A DNA stretch of 64,000 nucleotides from Selaginella tamariscina (Eukaryota; Streptophyta; Lycopodiopsida; Selaginellales; Selaginellaceae). The position numbers and the translations under genes were made by a program. A model generated the notes under the pieces. The model did not search any database and was not told the origin of the DNA. It saw nothing but the letters and a program-made list of their open reading frames with translations. The DNA lies in contig PUQB01000215.1 of the NCBI GenBank assembly GCA_003024785.1, positions 143,501 to 207,500 of the forward strand. The letters are read 5' to 3'. Shown in pieces: positions 44,878 through 57,679 of this stretch. How positions within the stretch are numbered: the first letter of the stretch is position 1; the number at the start of each line of letters is the position of its first letter.

Positions 44878-47800
44878 ATGACGAGCATCAGCAAGCTTGG
44901 CTTGGTCGCACTGCAAGGGATCTCCGTCCTGGAAGGAGCGGACGGATACGTTCCATGGGTCAAGAAGATGACCCGGCTCCTCACCATGGAAGGAGTTTGG
45001 TCCGTGGTTTCTCCTGGAAGAGCTGCTTCAGACAGTGGAGCGAGCTCAGGATCAGCCTTCCTTGCAGATAACGATGCTGACGCTAGAGAAGATCGTGCCT
45101 TGATGATCCTTTGGTTCAAACTGGGAGATGCACTGCTCTTACGGGTTGATGGCATGAGCGCCCGTGAGATCTGGGAATTCTTGCACTCACGCTTTGGAAA
45201 ACCATCTGCTGCTCGACTCAAAGCACTGGAGGCTCGTGTTCAGTCCATGCGCTACACCGGTGACTTCCCTGCTCTTGTCAAGAATCTGCAAAACTGTTTT
45301 GCCGAGCTCCAGGACACTGCTCAGAGCTACAATGAGAGTCGCAAGATCCTTGCGCTCTGTGATTCTTTTGATCCAGAGTACGAGACTATCACCACCATGG
45401 TCTTCAACACGGCTCACACTTTCACGCAAGCTGAAGAAATGATGGAGGCACATCTGATCAAGTTGGATCTCAAGAACCGTCGCGACGCAACTCTCGCAGC
45501 TGTTGCCGAAGCCAACTTTGCGGCAAGTTCCTCAGCTGGCTCCAAGAACTCAAACCGTGCTGGAGCAAGTTCATTCAAGAACTCAGGCCGAGATGCTTCC
45601 AAGAATTCTTCAGGAAGACACCAACCAAAACGTCGCCAGCAGCATTCCCGGTGCCATGCTTGTAGCCAGGAGGGCCACTTCAAGCGAGATTGCCCTCTCC
45701 TCAAGCACCTCAGCAAGTTCCTCATCTCGGATGGAATGACTGCAGATGCCCTGGAGGGGGATTCCCAGGGATCACAGTCGGATGGGGTAAATCCTGGTTC
45801 CACCTCTCATTCACCACTAACTCTTGATTCAGGATGTGAAGAACACCTGATTCGAGACCGAGGAGTGTTCCAAGGGCTTGAACCGGGAGGAGGGAGAGTG
45901 GTGAGAGTAGGAGATGGCAACTTACTGCAAGTAGCCGGAAAGGGCAATGTATCTATTCAAGTTGGGAATAGAAAGTCTTTGAAACTTCCAAGTGCCTGGC
46001 ACGTCCCACGACTTGTAAAAAATCTTGTCTCCGTTGCTAAGCTGACAGACAGTGGCTTTAACGTCCTCTTCACCCGAAGGCAGTGTGATCTCCTCAAAGG
46101 AGCCAAGAGTGTCCTGCAGATCCCTAGGAGTGGGAATTTGTACGAGATTCCTGAGAAACATGCTGACTGCATGGCGGCCGGCACATCAACTGCAATTTGG
46201 CATGAGCGTTTGGGCCACGCTCACCTTCCTCTTCTACAAAAGGTACAAAAGCTGCATCTACTAGACGGCTTCTCCTCGGAACCTCTCCAGAATCTTGACC
46301 TATGCCACGGATGTGTTCTTGGCAAACAGACTCGCTCTCAATATCCGGCTTCCACATCCTGCTCCTCTGATCTACTTCAGCTCGTTCACTCTGACATTTG
46401 TGGCCCCATGAGAGTCGAAAGTCACTCTGGCAAAAAGTACTTCATGACGTTTGTGGATGACTTTAGCCGACACTGCCAGGTGTACTTCTTGCGCTCCAAG
46501 GACCAAGCCCTAAATGCTTTTAGGGATTACCTGTGCACGGCTCAGAATCAAACTGGAAGAAGGCTTAAAGTTCTACGCAGTGACTCTGGAGGAGAGTATA
46601 CCTCGCTAGCTTTCAAGAGCTTCTGCTCGCAGGAGGGGATAATTCACCAACGCACATGCCCGGGTACATCACAACAAAACGGCATAGCAGAACGCAAGCA
46701 CCGGAGCATCATGAACACAGCCCGTTGCTTCTTGCACTCGTCAGGTCTTCCTCTGCACCTCTGGTCCACAGCTGTGAAAACGGCAGTTCAGGTCCAGAAT
46801 CTCCTCCCTCACTCTGCAAAACCTGACCGCATTCCAGAAGAAACATGGACAGGCAGAAGGCAAAAGGTGACTAGATTGCGACGCTTTGGGTGTCTCGCCT
46901 TCATACGACAAAGTCCTGACGTAGGAGGAAAATTAGCGCCTCGCAGTAAGCCAACGTTCTTGGTTGGCTATGAAGACCATATCAAGGGATACTGTCTTTA
47001 TGATCCATCTAATGGCAGAATACAGGTTAGTAATGATGTAGTCTTCGATGAACGGATAGTCTATCGTGATTGTCGCACCAGCTCGCCAATACCACCAACT
47101 GATGCTTCACGTGCATGGGAGCCGAATGCTTGGCTATGGGAGGATGACCCTACTGAGGAAGACAGGTCGGTTGCCGAGGAGGAAAGGAATGTCATTGAAA
47201 ATGAAGGTTTACCTGACACTTCACCCACTGCACCTGCCAATTCAACAACCGAGACTGAGTTTGCCGTAGACGACCAAGTTCAGGTTAATATCCCTAACTT
47301 GCAGGCCGAGCAGCTAGAACTGAATGCACAACCTACAACACGACGAGCTCCAGAGGCTGATCGCTTGGCGCGGGGACTTCCCTTTGATCTTCAACCTCTT
47401 GGACGTAACCATGCAGGTAAACCAACTCGGATTCCCAAACCCAAGGCATTATTGGTCACTCAACCAAAGGTGTCAACTCCGAACAACTTTCACGAGGCAC
47501 AGAGCTCACCTGAAGCTGCAGAGTGGATGAAGGCCATGCAGGACGAACTTGACTCTCATCGAGCCAACCAAACCTTCACACTTGTTCCGGAAGAACCACA
47601 CCAACAGGTCATCGGAGGACGCTGGGTCTTCAAGAAGGTACTGAACGCGGACAGCACAGTCAAGCGATTCAAGGCTCGCTTCGTTGCCAAAGGATTCTCC
47701 CAGGTGCCGGGACTGCACTTTGACGAGACCTTCTCACCCACTGTCAAATCCGCAAGCATTCGAGTGCTCATGGCTTTCGCTGCACAGTTCGGGCTTGCTG

Positions 47801-48996
47801 CACATCATCTCGACGTGAAGACAGCCTTCTTGAATGCACCTCTCAAGGAGAAGCTCTTCATGACACAACCCGAAGGCTTTGAGCAGACAGGAGCTAACGG
47901 GGAGAAGCTTATATGTCAGCTCCAACGAGCAGTATACGGTCTCAAGCAGCTTTCTACATGAGCATGGCTTTACCAAACTCGACTCTGATGGAAACCTCTA
48001 TCAAAAGGAGACCTCCGAGGGCTTCCTGGTCATTGCTGTATACGTCGACGACTGTTTGCTCGTTAGCAGCAGCCAGGCCCTTCTCCAGCGCTTCAAGGAG
48101 CTTATGAGTCAACGGTATCAGCTCTCAGACCTTGGACCAGTGGAGAAGATCGTTGGCATTCAAGTAGAACGAAATGAAACTGCTGGAACAGTGAAGCTCA
48201 GCCAACCTCAATACGTCAATGAACTGCTAGAGCATTTCAACATGCTCAACTGTCGGCCTGCTCCAACTCCGATGGTCACAGGCCGGAAGCTGGTACGTGA
48301 AGGCACGCATGTGTTTGAGAATCCAAGTTTGTATCGGTCCTTGGTAGGCGGGCTTCTCCACTTAGCGAACACCACCCGACCTGACATCTCGTTTGCTGTG
48401 GGAGTTCTCAGCCGCTTCAACTCAGGGCCTCTCCAAGATCATTGGCACGCTGCCAAAAGAGTCCTCAGGTATTTACAAGGAACTCGTCACTTCGGTTTGC
48501 TGTACTCCAAGAACACCAGAAGTTCCATGGTGCTTCAAGCTTTTACTGATGCCGACTGGGCTGGCGATCCAGACTCACGCGTTTCCACCACTGGCGTGTG
48601 TTGCTTGCTAAGCGGAGCACCTGTCTCGTGGCTGAGCCAGAAACAGACTTCTGTGGCACTTTCAAGTGCTGAAGCTGAGTATGTAGCCGCATCAACAGCT
48701 GCCAAAGAAATCATCTGGCTGAGACGTATGCTCACAGAACTTCGTCATCAGCAACACGATCCCACCATTCTGCGCTGTGACAACAAAAGCACAATTGCGA
48801 TGACGAGAAATCCAGTTCTTCACGCGCGGAGCAAACATATAGAGATCGCCATCACTTCATACGGGAGAAGGTGGCGGATGGGGAGATAGTGCTCGAATAC
48901 ATTCCCTCCTCTAGACAGTTGGCTGATATCTTCACCAAACCACTGTCGGAGAATGTTTTCTTCAAGTTGAGATCCTCGTTAGGAATTTCAGCTTGA
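44878..48996 (+). pseudogene. copia Gag-Pol polyprotein, open for 1,028 codons then broken in RT and near the end
   Basis: From ATG 44878 (MTSISKLGLVALQ) a frame runs unbroken to 47961. It has a UBN2-type Gag, a CCHC knuckle CHACSQEGHFKRDC (about 45653-45694), protease LDSGCEEHLI (about 45820), the integrase HHCC finger (LWHERLGHAH-type ... CHGCVLGKQTRS), the DDE core (LVHSDICGPM, LRSDSGGEYTS, NGIAERKHRSI) and RT (RWVFKKVLNADSTVKRFKAR, LDVKTAFLNAPL). After VYGLKQ (47945) the usual A-P-R-A-W-Y segment is missing: about 30 bp are lost with a frame change. The frame then resumes with the catalytic YVDD (about 48040) and RNase H (LSSAEAEYVAAS). A second frame change near 48850 precedes the normal end (SRQLADIFTKPL, stop 48994-48996). 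RT is therefore probably dead in this copy. Confidence 0.92.
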
Positions 48997-49004
48997 GGAG
49001 GGAG

Positions 49005-49281
49005 TGTTAGGAATCAAGTATCGAGCACTACGAGATACAATAGGATGCGATACGATCCCTGGGTGTCAGACCGTTGGGATTGCAGGAGATTCACCCTGCA
49101 GGGTTATATAAGCAGTTGAACAAGAGATGTAACTGTACAGTTTTGCAAAAGAATACAAACGGTTCTCTTCTTCTCTCGTTTTCACTCCTGCAGGGTTATA
49201 TAGCAGTTGAACAAGAGATGTAACTGTACAGTTTTGCAAAAGAATACAAACGGTTCTCTTCTCTTCTCTCGTTTTCTATCT
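49005..49281 (+). repeat. 3' LTR of the copia element with a ~92-bp internal duplication
   Basis: 277 bp against 184 bp in the 5' LTR. CCTGCAGGGTTATATA(A)GCAG through ACGGTTCTCTTCT occurs twice (about 49095-49175 and 49188-49265), duplicating the TATA-like and transcribed part. Confidence 0.88.
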
Positions 49282-49286
49282 ATAGT

Positions 49287-49560
49287 CACTTAGGACATGG
49301 AAAAATCCTTTGTAGAGAACTGGAAGACTCTCAATAACGCTCTTGGGAAGGAGAGCAAGGCTATTCTATGGTCCCAAAAGACTGACTTCTTCAAGCTGGT
49401 TCAGGCACCAGACGAGTCAGCCTTGTCTTATCTGAGTAGGGTGAGGGAAACCCTTTAGCAGGTGGACAATGTTCAGGGAACAATGACTCCTCAGTCAGAC
49501 ATTGAGGCTGTGCTTGAGAAGGTGATATGGCTCAAGACTTGCAGTATCGCACGAGGATAA
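49287..49560 (+). pseudogene. 3' part of the older retroelement's gag
   Basis: Continues the frame from 44509-44627 across the copia insertion: ENWKTLNNALGKESK, TDFFKLVQAPDESALSYL, then a stop, QSDIEAVLEKVIWLKTCS, then another stop. Gag-like content, decayed. Confidence 0.5.
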
Positions 49561-52500
49561 TTTGACTACCAGAAAATTTGGCTAAACATGATCAGCATCC
49601 ATATGGGATCTTAGGGCCGTGTCACGTGTGACCTCTTTAGCCAGTTTGGCCATATTGATATGTTTTTGGCGAGTGTCACATGTACCTTCAATGGTTCAAA
49701 CTGGTTGAACTGGCTAGATTTTCACACCTTCTGTAGCTGCTTATGTAGCATTACCAACAATAGTTCATTGCCATATGTGCAAATTTAAATTCACAATTTT
49801 TCTTATTCGGTTCAGATTATTTTGTTTGGTTGATGATGAATAAATATTACCATATGGCAAAAAATAACATTGTGATGCGACAAACATTACATGTGATCTC
49901 AACAACTTTAACTCATCTACTTTAAAGGGTTACATGTGACACCACCCTTATATGGACATTATATGGACAACAAGAGTGGGGAGTAAATATTCTACTCAAC
50001 AGTCAATAGCACGTCCCAGTGGTGACAAGTGAAAGAAAAAGCAGAAAACTAACGACAAGAAATAAATTTGGGGATCATCTTGGTCCCAAAAGCAAACAAC
50101 CTCTTCATGGTTCTAAACAATGGCGCATCCCACTACAGCATCCTACTTGTGTAATCGAGCTCCACATCCATGCCACAAGGCAAGATGCTAGAAGAGCTAT
50201 GGACATGCCGCAAGCTAGACGGGTCCAGCTTGAGGATTTGGCCTAGCATTTGCACATGTTCTGAAAGAGTTATGCTAGAAGATGGACGATGGTTGCTCTG
50301 CGCGTACAAGCTGCTAGATCTGGAGAACATGGAGCTTATTATACTTCGGGACATCGAAACTGACACTTATGGCAAGAAGCAGAAGAGATCGTTGATGCTA
50401 ATGGCGACAACAATCAGCACCAAAAGGAGCAGGGCCAAGATCTAACTTCCCTTGCCTGGAAATTTCAGCGCACAAGCTCCTCTACCTCTTAGCCTTCCTC
50501 TTTGGACCAGCACATAAATGATGACATGTGGGGTAAGAGCCAATTGACTCCTCAAGCTGTTGCCCCTCTTTAATATTAACTTTTTTATAATGTCAAATTT
50601 ATTATTTATTATGTTGTTTATATATAATATATATTACTTTACAATTAATAAATTAATTTTCCATGAAATGTTAAGAATCATAAAGTTAAAAAATTATTAA
50701 TAACTAAATAATGGATTAACTTTTTTTGTTTAGATCATTATTCATGAATAGTAAATAATAAAATATATATATTAATAATTTATATAATGAATTCATTGAG
50801 AAGGTATTCATAAAATTAAAAAATATAAAATTAAATTTATATATGTAATTTAATTTAAAATCGTTAAAATCATTATATAAATTACTTTAAATTTATTGAT
50901 TTAAACCATTATGGTTTATTTAGTAATTTAAATTTTACCCTAAGTTAATCCATAATTAGTCTAAATTATATAATAATATACATTTCTAAATTAATTATAA
51001 ATATTTAGTAAAGTATAAGAGATTGCAAATCTTTGCCTTAGAATATAGAAAATTAAAAATATTAATTATACACATATGTATATATATAAATTGGTATTAA
51101 ATATATATTATTAGTATTTAATATAAATGTATGTTAATATATCCATATGGTAAACCATAATATTTCATGTTTTAAAATGTTAAAATTAAATAATGGTTGA
51201 AGAATAATTAGATGTAAGTGTGAAGAACAACATTCACGGCCAAAATCATGGCTTGCATGAAGGAAACATGTTCACCACAGGGAATCATGAGAAGCCCTAA
51301 TCCACACCTTCCACACAAATGCATGCCATAGGCAGCAAACAAGCAGCTAGTGAGGGAGATCATGTCGCATGGAGTTCTAAACAAGCTACTAGTGTGTTCC
51401 ATGGGAGAAAGTCACTATTTCTTAATGGAGTAAGGGTTTTGTACTTCTCTCTACATGTGCTATAGTTTTCCCATCTTCATACTTAACACATCTTAAAAAG
51501 TTGGGTTATACTTAATACATCTTTAAAAAGTTGGGTTATCTTATTCCATCTGGTCATTAAGGACTCAGCAAGCCAGATGTGTGGTGAATTCATGTGGTTC
51601 TTGTAGTCCCTAAGACGTTGTTGCCAATGTCCACTCCGAGGTTTCCAAGTCAAAGGTCCAGTCGGGCTTCGGGATGTAGTGAGTGTGTGTTGGTGGTCTC
51701 TACCTAGACATCGCGAGGTACAAGAGTTCCTTTGAGGTGTGCATGCTCCCTCTAATGGGTGAAGAAGCGAGAGAGAGATAGTGAAAGAGGTATTATAGTC
51801 AATCTAAATAGGAAATATATATATTACAAAGGAAAAGTACAAGGCGGTTCTCTACTAGAGACCACTCAAGGACAAGACGCAAGAAGAAAATGAACGAGAA
51901 GGACCCCAACCCACTACTCACTTGCCTACTTATATAAAGGGTCGGGTGGTACTTGGTTGTAGGACTAGGTGTCATGCCGAGTGGACATCTTCCTTAGGAT
52001 TGGGTATTGGTCTACTGTCTTAATGCACCTTTCCCGTCCTTAGTACCTTGGTGGTTGATTCGGATGACTGGATCTATCTTATTGATAGTGCCACATGTCT
52101 CATGTCCCTATCTGTCAATAATGTCAGACATTCTCATTTGGTAGACCACCCAAGTCCTAGCCTCCGCTCAGTTATTACTCATATGCTCTACATGTTCGTC
52201 TTAGCGGGTGGCCACCCGACTGTCAACCACCATCTCTATGAGAATGTGGCCATTGGCAAGCATGTCAAAACCAGATCTTGAATGTGCCCCAGGAGATCTT
52301 GCATGGAATATGTATTATATGCGTATGTGTGAAGGGTTCTTGAGTGCCCTAGTTGTTAATTGTGTATTTCTTTTGATCTCTAAGGATACCAATGCAACAA
52401 TTCAGTGTGTTATCTATAGACACACGTGTGTGTGTGTTGTTTTTTTGTATCAAAGTAATTAGTCTGACAGTTGGAATATGGGAAAATATAGTTGTTAAAT

Positions 52501-52782
52501 ATTATATATATATATATATAGAACATATGGACGTTCATGTACAAACAATATCATTTAGTAGATTTTGGGCAATACAAAACACATGCACATAATACAGTTT
52601 ATATATATGTATTTAGTACATGTATATGTGAACTAAAATGATGTTTGATTAGATGAGAACTACACATGCTTAATTTTGTTAAGAAAACATAAAAAAGCCA
52701 ATACCTTGGTATTTAAAAGGTTTATAATGGGGACTACAAAGAGTATTTAATGATTCTTCTCTTGATAAGGTTTGTGTTTAAC

Positions 52783-52837
<55 letters not shown>

Positions 52838-53490
52838 AGATACATAAGCATTTCCTATGTATGATCTAGATATTGTCACGACATGGTGTGTATGTATATG
52901 TTTGTATTTATATATGCATATTTGCATACACATCTTTCATACATTATATGTGTATCTTATGTGTCACACAAATTTATATTCATAATATATGCTAACTAAA
53001 AGTAAGTACACTTCTATATATATACAATGTACACATAATATAATAAATATAAATGTATATATGTGTGTGTGTGTACATTTGTATAGCTTTAGAAGGCTGT
53101 AAATATACATATATACATTTGTAATAAGTATTGACCTATGCAGATTTGCTTTGCAAGCAGTAGTTTAGGACATTGCCTATATCAAAGTTGAAAGCATATA
53201 TAATGTGTGTGTGTGTACATACACAACTTTAGGAGGTTCTAAACATATGAAGTCACGTACAAGGCAAGGAGTTATTGCAGCATGTCTCTTACAAGGCACA
53301 CATAAGTCTAGCACATGTATACATGCTTCAATTCCTTCGCAATCAACGCAAACATTTTTAAATGTGGCTTTTTGTACATATATTAAAATTTGTTAAAACT
53401 TACTTGAGCAAACATACGGAATAAAACATAAAAACAATATAATAAAGCCATTATCTTAGCACCTCACCAAAGCATATACATTAGCACCCT
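49561..53490. other. Degraded repeat material then AT-rich spacer
   Basis: 50019-50445 has two overlapping plus-strand frames (LQHPTCVIELHIHATRQDAR; GSSLRIWPSICTCSE) that may be the older retroelement's remains, but I recognise no domain. 50560-51200 is very AT-rich. A ~29-bp unit (CTTAA(C/T)ACATCTT(T)AAAAAG...) is duplicated at about 51481-51540. 52060-52100 carries the word CTGGATCTATCTTATTGATA that recurs at 54078. (TA)n(TG)n at 52783-52822. No supported gene. Confidence 0.45.
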
Positions 53491-53910
53491 ATAACACACA
53501 AAAAAAAAACCAATCATCACAACACATAAATTAACATACTCAATGGCACCATAAATGTTAACTTCATTGTAAATCATATGTCATTAATGACTTTTCAAAA
53601 TGATTTTTCTCATTCACAATCACACTTCATTTTAGTAATTTTTTTTTGGAAAAAGCCCACTTGCCCAAGCCCCTTGTACAGGAAGTCTGTGGTGCCTCCT
53701 CTGTGTGTCCACATGTATTCCATGCAAGATAACACAAAAAAAAAACCAATCATCACAACACATAAATTAACATACTCAATGGCACCATAAATGTTAACTT
53801 CATTGTAAATCATATGTCATTAATGACTTTTCAAAATGATTTTTCTCATTCACAATCACACTTCATTTTAGTAATTTTTTTTGGAAAAAGCCACTTGCCA
53901 AGCCCCTTGT
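53491..53910 (+). repeat. Direct duplication of a ~185-bp block, 50-bp spacer
   Basis: 53491-53678 and 53729-53910 are nearly identical (ACCAATCATCACAACACATA ... AAGCCCCTTGT), separated by 50 bp. The spacer contains 26 bases (53685-53710) identical to part of the last Hsp110 exon (58933-58958). Confidence 0.85.
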
Positions 53911-54104
53911 GGGACACAACCTAAATTGTTATTGACCTTATATATGTAAGTAAAACTCCCTTTAAAATCAAATCACCTCAAAAGATCATAGCACCATGTG
54001 CAAAAAATTATGAGTGAATCCTCCTTATCTAGATGGAAGGTCTACCAAATGAGAATGATATCACTGTCAATTTTATACTGGATCTATCTTATTGATAGTG
54101 CCAC

Positions 54105-57100
54105 GTGTCATTATTGGGCCTGTTGGGCGCCTGGACATACTTGGTGGCATGCGATGTGTATCCTGATTGGCATCCACCACATCTAGGCTGGCGACCATAT
54201 GTTCCGGATGGTGTGCCTGTGGCGGCCATTATGTCTAATGATGAGCTTCCAGATGACGAAGCCTCTCTTGCAGATGGATCTGTTGCGAAAACCAATAATC
54301 GTACGGGCGACGGAGGGATCCCGTGCGATGGAGACTTCACCTCCATGCTTTTTTCCGCTATGCATATCAAGGTTTGCAAGTTCCACCAGATCATCCAGTT
54401 TTCACATTTTCTGCACGAGTGAATGATCTTTCAGTCACAGTGCTTGTGGATACAGGATCCAATATGTCTTCCATAACTACTTCTCTAGCGCATCGGTGCT
54501 TGTTACCCTTAAGACGTGCAGATAAGGTCTTGCACATTTTATATGGTAATGGGCAGTCTCGTGCAGTATCACAGTACACCACTTCGACTACGCTGGTTTT
54601 GGGTGATAATCATAAGTTTCTCTCTAGGGTCTCTTAGGGTTGTCCCTTCCCAGGTCTTTGACATTATTCTGGGATGTGATTGGTTGAAGCAGTCGAAAGG
54701 TATGTGTGATTTTTCACTCTCTCCTCCTGTATTACGTTGGAGTCTGTGTCTCTGCAGTCTGTTCCTTTACGTCCAGAGAAGCTTGTTGCTGTTTGTATCA
54801 CACATACAGCTCCTTTGATTCCAATCTTGGGGTGGTGTTCATCTCAACAGGTTCAAATGTCGGATCCGTCACCGGAGTATCAGCACAATGCATCGAACAA
54901 CTTAAGCAGCAGTATGCAAGTTTGTTCAAATTTGATCTGTCCCAAGGTGCACGTGTGAAGACTCGACACTGTATACCCACGGAATGCAAAGCCTTTCAAA
55001 GTCCCGGTTCGACGCAGGTCACCAAAAGAGTTATCAGCTATGCAAAGCTGTTACAGATATGATCGGTAAGCGAGTGTGTCGTCCATCACGGAGTCCATGG
55101 GCATGTGAACCTCATTTGGTTCCCAAGCCTATGGATCTCTACAATTTTGTGTGGATTACCGACCTCTCAACGATGTTACCATCAAAGATGTCTATCCACT
55201 TCCGAACTCTGCCATCTATTAGATCGTTTGGGTCAGAGTCGATGGTTTACTAAGTTGGATTTGGCATCAGGATATTGGCAGGTTCCTATGGCTGAGGAGA
55301 ATATTCCAAAAACGGCCTTTCCGGACACATTTCTTTACGATTTTTGGTCTTTACGAGTTTTTGGTCTTTACGAGTTTTTGGTCATGCCTTTTGGATTGAC
55401 TTCAGCTCCTGCCACCTTTCAACGCATGATGGATGAGCTTCTTTCCGATATGCCTGATATCACTGCCGATTTTATCGACGATGTGCTCATTCATGGGTCT
55501 GGTTCTTGGGAGGATCACATTCGTGATGTACGGCGCGTTCTTGATCGATTTCGAGAAGTTGGCCTGAAGTTGAAACTTGAAAAGTGTGTGTTTGGTTCGA
55601 CCGACACCACTTACTTGGGTTACCGTATATCTCGAGAGGGTTTACAGGTGGATCCAATGAAGTTGCGAGCTGTTCGAGAGTTCCCTCGTCCCGTACAGTA
55701 CAGGAAGTCCAGCGTTTCTTGGGCAAGGTGCAGTACTTGGGTCGATTCATCGATCATCTCACTGATCGAACTGCCCCTCTTCGGGAGTTAGTTCATCCAC
55801 AGGTATCTTTCAGGTGGACTCGCAGGTGTCAGCAGGCATTTGACCAGTTAAAAGAGTTCCTGACAACTCCACCATTGCTTCAATACCCAGATTTTACTCG
55901 TCCGTTCATTTTACGAGTAGATGCCTCAGATGTTGGTATTGGTGGTGTATTGATGCAAACTGATGCTGTGGATTCTTCAATTCGACACCCGGTGGCTTAC
56001 ATTAGTCGAGTACTCACGCCGGCTGAGCGGAATTATTCCACTACTGAAAAAGAATGCCTTGCTGCTGTTTGGGGTTTTGAACGACTTCATGCCTACTTAC
56101 ATGGGAGTGAAACACTTTTGGAGTGTGATCATGCTGCTGTCACTTCCTTATTAAAACGGAAGAATTTAGTGGGTCGCGTAGCCAGATGGGCATTACGTCT
56201 CCAGGTATATAACTTTAAGGTGGTGCACAGGCCTGGGCGAACAATGGTGGATGCGGATGCACTTTCTCGAGCACCCCTCTCCGATTCCACTTTGCCTGCT
56301 CATGCAGTAGCTGCAGCGTTCGGTTTGATACAAGCCCCTCAGGTATTCGATGCCGACTTACCATCCTTGGAACAGTGGCAGGATGCTCAAAAACATGAAC
56401 CATGGACGAGGCAATTACGCGATGCGTTTGCAAATCCGTCTTCCGAACCTCGGTTTCGACAATATCATGCTCAGTTTCGACTTCAGGATGGTTTATTGTA
56501 TTTTATTGGGACAAATCCAGAGGACAGATGGCGTTTGGCTGTACCCTCTACATATGTTCCACACCTTCTTCGAGCATATCATGATTCACCTATTGTTGGA
56601 GGTCATCTTGGTCACCAACGAGTGTTGGAGAAGCTGCCCGATCATTTTATTGGCCAGCATGCGTGGTGATGTGATCAGGTATATTCAAACTTGTCAACTC
56701 GTGGGGGTGTTGGAATCCATCAATGTCTCTCGCCCTTTTGAGTTAATTGCAGTGGATTTAATGGGACCTTTTCCACGTTCTTCTCAAGGTAACCAGTACA
56801 TCATTGTTATATCCGATTATTTAACTCGATGGGTGGAGGTTGGTGCTCTTCCGATGCAACTGCCATGTCAACAGCTTTGTTTCTGTTCGATAATGTGGTT
56901 TTGCAGCATTCTTGTCCAGAGCGGATGTTATCAGACAATGGCCCCGCTTTCATTGCAGAGGTATTCCGAGTGTTGTGTGAGAGGTTAGGGGTAAAACATT
57001 CATTTGCCTCTCCGTATCATCCACAAACTGATGGTTTGGTGGAGCGATTGAATCGGACCTTCAAGGGTATGATCTCGAAGTATGTGAACTTCAATCACAC

Positions 57101-57613
57101 GGACTGGGATTGGTATTTGCGATGTTTGAGATTTGCTTATGTAACAGGCATTCAGAGTTCGATTGGTATCTCTCCATTCAAGGCATTGTATGGATATGAT
57201 CCTAAGTTGCCTAGTGAATTGGGGTTATCATCGAATCTGCCACGTGCCGAGGATGCAAAGATGTGGGCTCGACATTTGGATGCTGTTTTGCCTCTTCTGC
57301 GTGCAGAGTCTGCTGAACATCTTGGTCGAGCTCAAATGCGGCAGCAATCTTCTTACAATGCACGACATCAAATTCCACCAGATTTTGCTGACGGTGACTT
57401 AGTCCTGGTACGTTTTCCCAAGCTGACTGCACCTGGGCTTGCAACTGGTTTATTACATAAGTGGCTTGGTCCCTACCGAGTACTCCGAAAGGTTGGTCCT
57501 CAGGTATATCAAGTACAGTTGGTGGGATCTCATGAGGTTGAGATAGTTCACGTGGTTCGAATGAAACGGTTTGTCGTTCGAGACTCGTTGAGTACATTTG
57601 GTCATACCTTAGA
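54105..57613 (+). pseudogene. pol: gypsy Pol remnant (protease to integrase), frameshifted
   Basis: A knuckle remnant (ACWAPGHTWWHAM, about 54110) is followed by protease (VLVDTGSNMSSIT, about 54445), RT (PFGLTSAPATFQRMMDELL, about 55385; catalytic FIDDVLIH, about 55475), RNase H (VDASDVGIGGVLMQ, about 55920; HRPGRTMVDADALSRAPL, about 56225) and the integrase core (ELIAVDLMGPFPRSS, about 56735; MLSDNGPAFIAEVF, about 56930). It ends with a GPYRVLRKVG tail. At least five frame changes lie near 54640, 55060, 55715, 56665 and 56870. A short duplication in RT (GTTTTTGGTCTTTACGA twice, about 55340-55375) also disturbs it, and the integrase zinc finger is partly lost near 56690. Confidence 0.85.
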
Positions 57614-57679
57614 TGGCCCAGCTCACACGATCCAGGATCATCAGATCCATCACCATCTACACAGTCGCAGAGGGGAGGA

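Larger units (their letters stand above)
44628..49281 (+). mobile_element. Ty1/copia retrotransposon, target duplication ATAGT
   Basis: LTRs 44628-44811 and 49005-49281 begin TGTT(T)AGGAATCAAGTATCG and end GTTTTCTATCT. ATAGT flanks both ends (44623-44627 and 49282-49286). The primer site TGGTATCAGAGC (44812-44823) directly follows the 5' LTR and is the classic initiator tRNA-Met site of plant copia. A purine tract (TTGAGGAGGGAG, 48993-49004) directly precedes the 3' LTR. Internal order is Gag, protease, integrase, RT, RNase H, the copia order. The LTR 3' end is CT rather than CA. Confidence 0.95.
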
